Source of the DNA: CAVOBC01 sp963693635
GTDB taxonomy: Bacteria > Pseudomonadota > Gammaproteobacteria > Pseudomonadales > Azotimanducaceae
NCBI GenBank assembly: GCA_963693635.1
Contig: CAVOBC010000011.1
Span: forward strand, 1-28,167
Length of the DNA stretch: 28,167 nucleotides
Direction of reading: 5' to 3'
Made by a program: the position numbers and the translations under genes. Positions 1 through 7,843 of this stretch are shown piece by piece. Position 1 is the stretch's first letter. Each line of letters begins with the position of its first letter. The notes beneath the pieces are model-generated. The model ran no database searches. It had not been told where the DNA came from and saw nothing but the letters and a program-made list of their open reading frames with translations.

Positions 1-140
1 AGTTACCCACAGGTTACCCACAGGTTAATCACAACCTGTCCCCAGAAAAATTGAATAACTTACTGAAATAAAAGAAAAAACTGGTTTCGAAATGGGCGCC
101 GGAAACGGTTGGAACTGCGTCCTATTGGCGTTACTATAAT
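1..140. other. oriC: Probable right part of oriC: DnaA-box run plus AT-rich stretch
   Basis: Three 9-mers start at 3, 14 and 25 with an exact 11-bp period: TTACCCACA, TTACCCACA and TTAATCACA. They differ from the DnaA box TTATCCACA at one, one and two positions. An AT-rich stretch follows at about 45-83, a candidate unwinding element. Position directly upstream of dnaA fits the usual gammaproteobacterial origin. No other clear box was seen before dnaA, so the rest of the origin probably lies left of the window edge. The origin call is an inference from boxes plus location. Confidence 0.6.
109..140 (+). promoter_or_regulatory. Candidate dnaA promoter
   Basis: A perfect TATAAT lies at 135-140. 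The best upstream match, TTGGAA at 109-114, is 20 bp away, longer than the ideal 17, so the -35 is weak. Transcription from here would give a leader of about 295 nt before the dnaA GTG. The site lies just downstream of the DnaA boxes, which would allow DnaA autoregulation (inference). Confidence 0.35.
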
Positions 141-441
141 CCGCCTCCTATGCCTGTCACTGTTGTCTCGATCGCGGATTTTGCAAGGCGAGTTGCTGCG
201 CAGGCAGGGCAGGGCAGGGGACGAGCGTGCAAAGACGGGCATCAATTCTTGTCACAGGCTTCCTGAGCTTCCCGACTCTGCATAAGAACTTATGAACTTG
301 ATGAGAGCTTGATAGGAGCTTCTCGAAACGGGTTATCAGGGCATGTTTGTCAACATGTATCTCGGCAGATAAGCCGCGGGTGGGTGACTGGCCCGCAATC
401 GACGGTCGACGAATAATCAGAATTACAGAGTTGGGGGATGA
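141..441. other. dnaA leader / intergenic, no gene seen
   Basis: I see no credible gene in these 301 bases. Near 284-327 there is a weak 11-bp-period repetition around the motif RRCTTGATRRG (units near 295, 306 and 317). The dnaA ribosome-binding site is the G-run at 433-437. Confidence 0.4.
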
Positions 442-1773
442 GTGGGGGCAAAAATTTGGAAGCGGTGTCTGCGCAGTCTTGAGGATGAGTTGCCGCCAGA
501 ACAATTCAATCAATGGATCGCCCCACTGCAAGCGGAAGGAGACGAAAAGACCGTCAGGCTCCTCGCACCCAACAAGTACATCAAGGATCAGGTTTATCGC
601 CAGTACCTCGAACGCATCGCGGAACTGGTCAATCAAAACGGGTCTTCAGGCGTAACGCTGGAGATTGGCAGCCAATCAGTCTTCGATGCAGGCGTAAACA
701 CGCTTACACACACCCGTGCAGCGTCAACGCGGACCCAGTTTTTTCCGCTCCTGTCACTCAATCGCCTGTTTACGTTCGACACCTTCGTCGAGGGCCGCTC
801 GAACGAGCTTGCGAGGGCCGCGGCGTATCAGGTATGTGAAAGTATTGGTGTCGGTGGCGCTTATAATCCGTTGCTGCTATATGGTGGCGTTGGTCTTGGC
901 AAGACGCACCTGATGCACGCCGTTGGCAACGCTATTCTGGACAAGCACCCTGGGCTGCGAGTTGCCTATATGTACTCCCAGCGTTTCATGGAGGATATGG
1001 TTCGGGCGATCGAAAAGGGGAGCATGTCTGAGTTCACCCAGTACTACCGGGCAGTCGATGTCCTGTTGATGGATGACATCCAGTTTCTTGCTAAGGGATC
1101 GAAGACCCAGGAGGAATTCTTTCATGTTTTCAATCGTTTACAGGATGAAGGTAGTCAAATAGTTCTGACGTGCGACCGTTACCCGAAGGAGATCGAGGGG
1201 CTTGAAGAACGCCTGAAGAGTCGTTTTGTGTGGGGCATGACCGCGCCGGTGGAACCGCCGGATCTGGAAACCCGGGTCGCGATCCTGATTAAGAAAGCGG
1301 AACTTGAGTCGGTTGATCTCGATCAAGCGGTCGCATTCTATATCGCCGAGCGCATCCGCTCGAATGTCCGGGAGCTCGAGGGTGCGTTGAAGCGGGCGAT
1401 CGCAAACTCCCGCTTTACCGGTCGCGAGATAACGATTGATCAGGTTCGTGAGTCACTGCGAGACCTGTTTGCCATTCAGGATCGGCAGGTTGGCATCGAC
1501 AACATTCAGAAGACTGTCGCCGATTACTTCAAGATTCGAATCGCGGATCTCTTGTCCAAACGTCGAACACGCTCGGTGACCCGCCCGCGGCAGTTGGGGA
1601 TGGCGCTGGCTAAGGAGTTGACGAACCATAGTCTGCCTGAGATCGGAGACGCTTTCGGTGGCCGCGATCACTCAACGGTTGTGCATGCATGCCGTAAGGT
1701 GGAGGAGTTGAAGGAGACGAACCGACAGTTCCGAGAGGACTACGGTAATCTGCTACGATTGCTCACGAGTTAG
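442..1773 (+). CDS. dnaA: Chromosomal replication initiator protein DnaA
   Basis: DnaA binds origin boxes as an ATP-dependent helical oligomer, melts oriC and loads the helicase. The 443-residue product has the N-terminal domain I (KRCLRSLEDELPPEQFNQWI), a very short linker domain II, an AAA+ domain with Walker A GGVGLGKT at 148-155 and Walker B LLMDDIQ with D211-D212, and the C-terminal box-binding helix-turn-helix carrying the signature GGRDHSTVVHA at 406-416. It is slightly shorter than typical relatives, mostly in domain II. The start is GTG: a TGA at 439-441 in the same frame excludes anything upstream, and the G-rich Shine-Dalgarno sits 5-9 nt before it. The ATG at 438 is out of frame. 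It heads the replication cluster dnaA-dnaN-dnaN-recF-gyrB. Confidence 0.97.
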   Translation: MGAKIWKRCLRSLEDELPPEQFNQWIAPLQAEGDEKTVRLLAPNKYIKDQVYRQYLERIAELVNQNGSSGVTLEIGSQSVFDAGVNTLTHTRAASTRTQFFPLLSLNRLFTFDTFVEGRSNELARAAAYQVCESIGVGGAYNPLLLYGGVGLGKTHLMHAVGNAILDKHPGLRVAYMYSQRFMEDMVRAIEKGSMSEFTQYYRAVDVLLMDDIQFLAKGSKTQEEFFHVFNRLQDEGSQIVLTCDRYPKEIEGLEERLKSRFVWGMTAPVEPPDLETRVAILIKKAELESVDLDQAVAFYIAERIRSNVRELEGALKRAIANSRFTGREITIDQVRESLRDLFAIQDRQVGIDNIQKTVADYFKIRIADLLSKRRTRSVTRPRQLGMALAKELTNHSLPEIGDAFGGRDHSTVVHACRKVEELKETNRQFREDYGNLLRLLTS

Positions 1774-1795
1774 ATCGTCCCGTGGCACCTTGATT

Positions 1796-1825
1796 GGTGC
1801 AATCGGTATTGGCGCAATCGGTAAT
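1796..1825. repeat. 15-bp tandem duplication in the dnaA-dnaN spacer
   Basis: Two adjacent 15-bp units, GGTGCAATCGGTATT (1796-1810) and GGCGCAATCGGTAAT (1811-1825), match at 13 of 15 positions. They lie 22 nt after the dnaA stop. Confidence 0.7.
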
Positions 1826-1969
1826 GTGGCGAAATGCTCCTTGGGCGCGGGGTTGTTGACCTGTGCTTCGGCCGTTAGCAACGCGTGCACAAACAAGCGT
1901 CAACGGACAGATGGAGTGCGCACGAACTGGCGTCGTTGAGAATGAAACGCGCGCAAAGAACCTATTTTT

Positions 1970-2046
1970 CAAGAAGCGCTAGTTATCAAGAAGCGCCAGA
2001 ACAAGACGCGCGAGAACAAGCGCGCTAAGAACACGAGAGTCAGGAA
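1970..2046. repeat. Five-unit 15-bp degenerate tandem array upstream of the first dnaN
   Basis: Units start at 1970 (17 bp), 1987, 2002, 2017 and 2032 (15 bp each), with approximate consensus CAAGAMGCGCNAGAA. The last unit ends in AGGAA (2042-2046), which is also the Shine-Dalgarno of the dnaN at 2052, so the array runs into the ribosome-binding site. No stable hairpin was obvious. Origin by replication slippage is an inference. Confidence 0.65.
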
Positions 2047-2051
2047 CGCAG

Positions 2052-3146
2052 ATGGATTTTGAAGTCGATAAGGGTGCGCTCCTGGAGCCACTCCAGCTTG
2101 TGATCGGGGTCGTTGAGCGCAAGCAAACCGTCGCTGTCCTGGGAAACTTGCTGGTACAAGCGACAGACAGTCTGTGCTTGACCGGAACCGATCAGGAAGT
2201 TGAGGTGTCCTCGACCATCGCGGATGTCGAAGTGGCGACTGAGGGCGAAGTGACGCTGCCGGCACGCAAGCTTCTGGATATCTGCAAAAGCCTCAAGGAT
2301 GGTTCGCGAATCCGTTTCCGTAGTGAGGAAAGCCGGGTGGCGGTGACGAGCGGGCGATTCAGATCGCACCTCGCGACGCTACCGGTGGCGGATTTCCCCA
2401 ATGTTGAGCTTGTGGGTGATGCCATGCGGTTTTCGATACCGGCGAGCGAACTTTCGGGACTGGTTGGGCAAACCGGTTTCGCGATGGCCCAGCAAGATGT
2501 CCGCTTCTACTTCAATGGGATGCTGCTCGAGATCGAAGATGGTGAGTTGCGTTCGGTCGCAACCAACGGGCAACGCCTGGCCCGGAGCGTCATGACGTCA
2601 CCCGGTGCAGGTAGTGGCCGCTTCATACTGCCGCGCAAGGGCGTCCTTGAAATGTCCCGTCTGGTGCAGGACGCCGAGGGGGAAGTAGAGATGGCGTTTA
2701 CGGATAATCACGCATCGTTTGCGGCCGGGAATGGTCGGCTGATTACAAAGCTTATTGACGGGACCTATCCGCCGTATGAGCAGGCAATTCCGTCGGGCGG
2801 CAAGCAAATTCTGATCGCGGACCGAGACGAGTTGCGCGAGGCGTTGTCTCGTACGGCGATCCTTTCGAACGAGATGTATCGTAATGTGAGGCTGCGCTTC
2901 GCCGCGGGTGAGTTAGTGATGCATGCCAATAATCCGATGCAGGAAGAAGCCGAGGAGACGCTGGCGGTCGAATACGACGGCGATGAACTTGAGGTGGGGT
3001 TCAACGTGGTTTATCTCGTTGATGCATTATCTACGATGAAAGGCGATCGCGTCCGGATGACGTTGACTGACAGCAACATCGCGGCGGTGCTCGATGATCC
3101 GGATGACGGGTCATGTATCTACGTCATCAGCCCAATGATGCTGTAG
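2052..3146 (+). CDS. dnaN: DNA polymerase III beta sliding clamp, upstream divergent paralogue
   Basis: This 364-residue protein aligns with beta clamps along its full length: three-domain architecture, GTDQEVEV, PARKLLDIC, SGRFRSHLATLP, GFAMAQQDVRFYFNGM and the acidic NPMQEEAEE patch that in E. coli lies at the dimer interface. A clamp encircles DNA and tethers polymerases, repair factors and Hda-like partners through a hydrophobic cleft. That cleft is altered here: the usual ATDGHRLA is ATNGQRLA (N172, Q174), RFPDYxRVIP is TYPPYEQAIP (E243, Q244, A245), and the MPM(R/K)L C-terminus is SPMML (S360, M363). There is no frameshift or truncation, so it looks functional but specialised. The start ATG has AGGAA 6 nt upstream. 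A second, more canonical clamp follows 41 nt downstream. Confidence 0.93.
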   Translation: MDFEVDKGALLEPLQLVIGVVERKQTVAVLGNLLVQATDSLCLTGTDQEVEVSSTIADVEVATEGEVTLPARKLLDICKSLKDGSRIRFRSEESRVAVTSGRFRSHLATLPVADFPNVELVGDAMRFSIPASELSGLVGQTGFAMAQQDVRFYFNGMLLEIEDGELRSVATNGQRLARSVMTSPGAGSGRFILPRKGVLEMSRLVQDAEGEVEMAFTDNHASFAAGNGRLITKLIDGTYPPYEQAIPSGGKQILIADRDELREALSRTAILSNEMYRNVRLRFAAGELVMHANNPMQEEAEETLAVEYDGDELEVGFNVVYLVDALSTMKGDRVRMTLTDSNIAAVLDDPDDGSCIYVISPMML

Positions 3147-3187
3147 GATTTAGGGATAGTGAACACTTACGCCGGTTGTGTCCGACC

Positions 3188-4288
3188 ATGAAATTCGTGA
3201 TCCGAAGGGATTCGCTCGTCAAGCCGCTTGCGCAGGTGAGCGGTGTCGTTGAACGGCGGCAGACACTACCGATTTTGTCGAATGTGCTTATTCGTTGCGA
3301 CGATCAAGGCGTGTCGCTGACAGGCACGGATCTAGAAGTCGAGCTGGTTGGTAGAGTGAGTGGTGTTGCGGGCGTTGGCGGTCAGGTGACCGTGCCCGCA
3401 CGTAAGTTCCTCGATATCGTACGGGAGCTCCCCGAAGGTGCCGACGTCGAGTTGGAGCTGACGGAGGATCGGTTGACGGTGCGTTGCGGGCGATTCCGGT
3501 CGGTGTTGTCGACCTTGCCAGCGTTGGAGTTCCCTTCGGTTGATCGTTCATCTCACGATTTCAGCGTTGAGGTGTCTGCACCTGGGCTCAAACGTTTGTT
3601 GGATCGGACCGGTTTTGCGATGGCGCAGCAGGATGTTCGGCATTTCCTGAATGGGATGTTGATCGAGTTTGGATCGGATTACCTGCGCGCCGTTGCGACC
3701 GATGGCCATCGGTTGGCGATGAGCCAGTTGCGAGACGTGGAGGGGTTATCGGAGCGGCGTCAGGTCATTCTGCCACGCAAGGGTATTGTGGAATTGCAGC
3801 GATTGCTGTCGGACCTCGATGGCAGTGTGAAGATGAACGTGGGTACAAATCACCTGGGTGTGGAAACGGACGACTTCTCAATGACGACGAAGTTGATCGA
3901 TGGGCGGTTTCCTGATTACGACCGGGTTATACCCAAAGACGGCGACAAGGTGGTGGTCGGTGACAAATTGGAGTTGCGCCGGGCACTCAGTCGAACAGGC
4001 ATTCTTTCGAATGAGAAGTTCCGTGGCATCAGGGTGTCGGTTGGGCGCGGCGTGTTGACATTGTTGGCGCATAATCCGGAGCAGGAAGAGGCAGAAGAGT
4101 CGCTGGCCGTTGACTACGATGGTGCAGATGTTGAAGTGGGATTCAACGTTGGTTACTTGCAGGACGTGTTGAATGCGATGGACGCTGAGCGGGTGAGGTT
4201 GACACTCCGTGATGGCGATAGCAGCGCATTGATTGAGTCGGCAGAGGATGAGTCGTCCGTCTACGTGGTCATGCCGATGAAGTTATGA
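3188..4288 (+). CDS. dnaN: DNA polymerase III beta sliding clamp, canonical copy
   Basis: The 366-residue product has the same length as E. coli DnaN and lines up with its numbering: ATDGHRLA at 170-177 with H174/R175, GRFPDYDRVIP with P242, R246 and V247, SNEKFRGIR, NPEQEEAEES, and the C-terminal MPMKL. These are the residues forming the client-binding cleft, so this copy is the likely main replicative processivity clamp. The start is ATG 3188, where family homology begins (MKFVIRRDSLVKPL). An open frame reaches back to an ATG at 3113, but that would overlap the upstream clamp gene and add unrelated residues. No good Shine-Dalgarno is visible, so translational coupling to the upstream clamp is possible. 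The stop overlaps recF as ATGA. Confidence 0.96.
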   Translation: MKFVIRRDSLVKPLAQVSGVVERRQTLPILSNVLIRCDDQGVSLTGTDLEVELVGRVSGVAGVGGQVTVPARKFLDIVRELPEGADVELELTEDRLTVRCGRFRSVLSTLPALEFPSVDRSSHDFSVEVSAPGLKRLLDRTGFAMAQQDVRHFLNGMLIEFGSDYLRAVATDGHRLAMSQLRDVEGLSERRQVILPRKGIVELQRLLSDLDGSVKMNVGTNHLGVETDDFSMTTKLIDGRFPDYDRVIPKDGDKVVVGDKLELRRALSRTGILSNEKFRGIRVSVGRGVLTLLAHNPEQEEAEESLAVDYDGADVEVGFNVGYLQDVLNAMDAERVRLTLRDGDSSALIESAEDESSVYVVMPMKL

Positions 4289-5370
4289 CCCTCGCTCGGT
4301 TGCAGATCGAGCAGTTTCGTAACGTTCGTAACGCGTCTCTCGCGTTACATCCTGAGATTAATCTAATTCACGGTCTGAATGGCAGCGGTAAGTCGTCGCT
4401 GTTGGAGGCGGTGTATGTGCTGTCCTGCGGGCGTTCGTTCCGGACCGCGAAGCTGGGGTCTGTGGTGATGCGTGATGCGGATCGGTGTGTAATTTTCGGC
4501 GAGGTGGCGTCTGGGGGGGGGGCTGTGAGTCGTCTGGGTTTCGCGAGATGGCAAGACGGCAGGCGCGAGGTGAAGTTGAACAGCGTGCCGGTGCGGCGGT
4601 TTTCGGAGTTGGCGTACCTGCTGCCATCGGTGTCGATTGGGCCAGAGAGCGTGGATCTTCTGGTTGGGGGTCCGGGACAACGACGGCAATTCATAAATCG
4701 CGGTGTGTTCCACGTGGAACCAGGGTTTGCGTCCATCTGGCGAGAGTTGGAGCACGTGCTGCGGCAGCGCAATGCGTTGCTACGTGGAGGTGCGTCGGCT
4801 CATCAAGTCGCGGTTTGGACATCACCGTTCATTGAACGCTGCGAGCGAGTTAGTGAGTGGTGTGAGACCTACATCGAAGACGTGCGTTCGCACTTTTTTG
4901 AAATCTGGGGAGAGATGGATGGCCCCAAAGGGATGGAGATTCGGTATTACCGAGGTTGGGACGCTAAACGGGATCTCGCGGCGATATTGGAAGAACGGCT
5001 GGTGTCCGATCAGCAGCGTGGATTTACCCAGGCCGGTAGTCATCGGGCGGACCTGCGGGTACGGCGAAACAAGGGTAGCGCGACCGATAATTTGTCCCGA
5101 GGTGAGTTAAAATTGGCGGCTTGGGCGTTGCTAGTGGCCCAGGCCCGAACGCAGGGTGATCGTTGTCTGCTGTTGGTGGACGACTTGCCGTCGGAGCTGG
5201 ATCGGGTCCGGCGCCGGAGCATTTGGAATAGCCTGGTTGAGAGTAGATGTCAGATTGTTGCGACCGGTGTCGAACCGAGAGATCTCGATTTCGCCGGAGA
5301 TCGCGGGAATGTGTTCCACGTGAAACAAGGGGAAGTCTCCCCAGATCAAATGAGAGGTCACAATGGCTGA
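4285..5370 (+). CDS. recF: DNA replication and repair protein RecF
   Basis: RecF is an SMC-like ATPase that with RecO and RecR loads RecA on gapped DNA. The 361-residue product shows Walker A GLNGSGKS at 30-37, the ABC-type signature NLSRGELKL, the upstream SHRADL segment and a Walker B/D-loop LLLVDDLPSELD. Length matches E. coli RecF (357). Its ATG overlaps the second dnaN stop as ATGA, indicating translational coupling, and its last 8 nt overlap gyrB. The gene contains a ten-G run (4513-4522) that is in frame here, and two parS-like palindromes (4706-4721, 5312-5327) that translate as FHVE and FHVK. Confidence 0.96.
   Translation: MTLARLQIEQFRNVRNASLALHPEINLIHGLNGSGKSSLLEAVYVLSCGRSFRTAKLGSVVMRDADRCVIFGEVASGGGAVSRLGFARWQDGRREVKLNSVPVRRFSELAYLLPSVSIGPESVDLLVGGPGQRRQFINRGVFHVEPGFASIWRELEHVLRQRNALLRGGASAHQVAVWTSPFIERCERVSEWCETYIEDVRSHFFEIWGEMDGPKGMEIRYYRGWDAKRDLAAILEERLVSDQQRGFTQAGSHRADLRVRRNKGSATDNLSRGELKLAAWALLVAQARTQGDRCLLLVDDLPSELDRVRRRSIWNSLVESRCQIVATGVEPRDLDFAGDRGNVFHVKQGEVSPDQMRGHNG
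4513..4522 (+). repeat. G10 homopolymer inside recF
   Basis: Ten consecutive G residues encode three glycines and the first base of an alanine codon. The reading frame is intact in this sequence. Tracts of this length are prone to slippage and to sequencing error. Confidence 0.9.
4706..4721. promoter_or_regulatory. parS: parS-like ParB-binding site 1
   Basis: TGTTCCACGTGGAACC contains the perfect palindrome GTTCCACGTGGAAC and fits the chromosomal parS consensus (TGTTNCACGTGAAACA-type). Chromosomal parS sites cluster near oriC in bacteria with ParABS, as here. It lies within the recF coding sequence. ParB binding is inferred from sequence; no parA/parB is in the window. Confidence 0.75.
5312..5327. 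promoter_or_regulatory. parS: parS-like ParB-binding site 2
   Basis: TGTTCCACGTGAAACA matches the widely conserved parS 16-mer with a single C-for-T change in the left arm, at a position that is tolerated. It lies near the 3' end of recF, about 600 bp from the first site, which supports a real cluster. Confidence 0.8.
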
Positions 5371-7780
5371 CAACAATGCTTACGATTCCACCAGTATCAA
5401 AGTTCTTAAGGGCCTTGATGCCGTGCGGAAGCGCCCTGGCATGTACATTGGCGACACCGATGACGGCACGGGCTTACATCACATGGTGCAGGAACTCGTT
5501 GACAACTCCATCGACGAGGCGTTGGAAGGGTACTGCAACGACATAACCGTCACCATTCATCGAGGCGAGACCGTAACGGTCACTGATGATGGCCGCGGCA
5601 TTCCCGTCGATATCCACGAGGAAGAGGGTAAGAGCGCTGCCGAGGTCATCATGACCGTCCTGCATGCAGGCGGAAAGTTCGATGACGCCAGCTATAAGGT
5701 CTCTGGCGGTCTGCACGGCGTGGGCGTATCCGTGGTCAATGCCCTGTCATCTGACTTCACGTTGACCATTTGGCGCGAGGGCAAGGTCTGGGAGCAGATT
5801 TACCACGACGGTGTACCGGAGGAACCGCTCCACGTGGTTGGCGAAGCCGATCGAAGTGGTACCAAGTGCCACTTTCGTCCCTCTCCCGCGACGTTCACCA
5901 ACATTGAATTCCACTACGACCTTTTGGCCAAGCGCCTGCGGGAACTGGCATTCCTGAACTCAGGCGTGTCGATAAGCCTGGTTGACGAGCGCACCGACCG
6001 GCGGGACAGCTTTCAATTTGACGGCGGTTTGCGGGCGTTCGTCGAGTACATGAACACCAACAAGGAACGGGTCAATGACATCTTCCACTTCAACGTCGAA
6101 CGCCAGGATGGCGTGGGTGTCGAGGTCGCGTTGCAGTGGAACGACTCTTATCAGGAGTCGGTACTCGCATACACCAATAACATTCCGCAACGAGACGGTG
6201 GCACCCATCTCGCGGGTTTTCGCGCCGCGCTGACTAGAACACTGAATACATACATCGAAAATGAGGGAATGACCAAGAAAGATCAGATCAACACCACCGG
6301 CGATGATGCGCGCGAAGGATTGACTGCGATCATCTCCGTCAAGGTGCCTGATCCCAAGTTTTCGTCACAAACCAAAGACAAGCTGGTGTCATCTGAGGTC
6401 AAGGCTGCCGTCGAGCACGAGATGAGCGCCGCCTTCGGCGCACACCTGCTCGAACGCCCGCAGGACGCGCGGGTCATCGTACAGAAGATGATCGACGCAG
6501 CCCGGGCACGGGAAGCCGCGCGCAAGGCGCGCGAGATGACCCGACGCAAAGGTGCCCTCGATATCGCAGGCTTGCCAGGGAAGCTCGCCGACTGTCAGGA
6601 GCGAGACCCGGCGGCGTGCGAAATCTACCTCGTGGAGGGTGACTCTGCGGGCGGGTCCGCAAAGCAGGGCCGCGATCGCAAGTTCCAGGCGATCCTTCCA
6701 CTCAAGGGCAAGATCCTAAACGTCGAACGTGCGCGCTTCGACAAAATGCTGTCGTCGGCCGAGGTCGGCACGCTCATCACCGCGCTAGGTTGTGGGATTG
6801 GCCGCGACGAGTTTAATGCGGACAAGCTACGCTATCACCGCATCATCATCATGACGGATGCGGACGTCGACGGAGCCCACATTCGGACCTTGCTCCTGAC
6901 GTTCTTCTTCCGGCACATGCCCGAGCTCATCGAACGCGGGCATGTCCTGATCGCACAGCCACCCCTCTACAAGATGAAGAAGGGGAATCGCGAGCGCTAC
7001 ATCAAGGACGAATCCGAGATGGTCGAATTCCTGATGGACGCCGCGCTCGAAAACGCGGCGCTGAAGACGAGTCCGGAAACCGATGATATAACCGGCGCCG
7101 GTCTGCGGTCGCTCGTAGAGGGCCACCATCGCGTGATGGAGCGTCTCCACCGACTCGACCGCTCCTACCCTGAGGATGCACTCGAGCAACTGATTTACCT
7201 ACCGCGCGTTATGCTTGCGGACCTGCGCGACCACGACCGTATCAGCGCATGGGTCGCCGCCTTGCGCGACCGGCTCGACTCGACTTCCACCGTACAATAT
7301 CACATTGATATAAGTGTGGCCGGTTCAGATGATGCGACGCTTTACCTGCCGACAGTCGGCGTTGTCGATCACGGTGTCCGCACAGACACGGTGCTGACGA
7401 CCGAATTCTTCCGTTCGGCGGACTATGAGCTGATCGCGGACCTCGGTGACCAGATTCGGGATCTTGTGTCCGTCGACGGGGTCGTCACCCGGGGTGACAA
7501 GAGTCAACCTGTGCAGAATTTTCATCAAGCCGTTGAATGGCTCGAAGCGGAAGGCATGCGCGGCCAGTCGCAGCAGCGTTACAAGGGCCTTGGCGAGATG
7601 AATCCGGCCCAGCTATGGGAAACCACTATGGACCCGGAACGACGCACGATGTTGCGGGTTAGCATCGAAGACGCGATTGCAGCGGACCAGGTCTTCAATA
7701 TGCTGATGGGCGAGCACGTGGAACCCCGAAAGGAGTTTATCGTCAATAACGCACTCTCAGTCGCAAACCTCGATGTCTAA
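5363..7780 (+). CDS. gyrB: DNA gyrase subunit B
   Basis: GyrB is the ATPase subunit of gyrase, which introduces negative supercoils. The 805-residue product shows the GHKL ATPase motifs (VDNSIDEALEG near 46-56, DDGRGIP at 75-81, GGLHGVGVSVVNALS near 115-129), the transducer domain, and the TOPRIM motif EGDSAGGSAKQGRDR from E425, followed by PLKGKILNVE and the MTDADVDGAHIRTL metal site. Length equals the long gram-negative form (E. coli 804), so the extra C-terminal insertion is present. The ATG has GAGAGG about 5 nt upstream and overlaps the recF stop by 8 nt. gyrB ends the replication cluster and converges on gmhB. Confidence 0.98.
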   Translation: MADNNAYDSTSIKVLKGLDAVRKRPGMYIGDTDDGTGLHHMVQELVDNSIDEALEGYCNDITVTIHRGETVTVTDDGRGIPVDIHEEEGKSAAEVIMTVLHAGGKFDDASYKVSGGLHGVGVSVVNALSSDFTLTIWREGKVWEQIYHDGVPEEPLHVVGEADRSGTKCHFRPSPATFTNIEFHYDLLAKRLRELAFLNSGVSISLVDERTDRRDSFQFDGGLRAFVEYMNTNKERVNDIFHFNVERQDGVGVEVALQWNDSYQESVLAYTNNIPQRDGGTHLAGFRAALTRTLNTYIENEGMTKKDQINTTGDDAREGLTAIISVKVPDPKFSSQTKDKLVSSEVKAAVEHEMSAAFGAHLLERPQDARVIVQKMIDAARAREAARKAREMTRRKGALDIAGLPGKLADCQERDPAACEIYLVEGDSAGGSAKQGRDRKFQAILPLKGKILNVERARFDKMLSSAEVGTLITALGCGIGRDEFNADKLRYHRIIIMTDADVDGAHIRTLLLTFFFRHMPELIERGHVLIAQPPLYKMKKGNRERYIKDESEMVEFLMDAALENAALKTSPETDDITGAGLRSLVEGHHRVMERLHRLDRSYPEDALEQLIYLPRVMLADLRDHDRISAWVAALRDRLDSTSTVQYHIDISVAGSDDATLYLPTVGVVDHGVRTDTVLTTEFFRSADYELIADLGDQIRDLVSVDGVVTRGDKSQPVQNFHQAVEWLEAEGMRGQSQQRYKGLGEMNPAQLWETTMDPERRTMLRVSIEDAIAADQVFNMLMGEHVEPRKEFIVNNALSVANLDV

Positions 7781-7783
7781 TCC

Positions 7784-7820
7784 CATGTGTTTGAAACGTC
7801 TCTCACGGGTTTCATGGTGA
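7784..7820. terminator. Possible weak bidirectional terminator between gyrB and gmhB
   Basis: An imperfect inverted repeat (CCAT...TGAAAC / GTTTCATGG) lies in the 63-nt convergent gap. No T-run follows on either strand, so Rho-independent termination is doubtful. Confidence 0.25.
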
Positions 7821-7843
7821 CGGATTGCCAACTGCGAAGCACG

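Noticed and set aside
157..636. 159-aa minus-strand ORF across the dnaA leader
   Set aside because: It runs antisense into dnaA, has no recognisable homology, and is not the rpmH expected near an origin.
3113..3187. Upstream ATG extension of the second dnaN
   Set aside because: It would overlap the first dnaN and add 25 residues without homology; clamp homology begins at ATG 3188.
7711..7726. Third parS-like site in gyrB (CACGTGGAACC half)
   Set aside because: Only the right half matches. The sequence encodes GEHVEPR, close to the conserved GyrB C-terminal motif, so the protein explains it.
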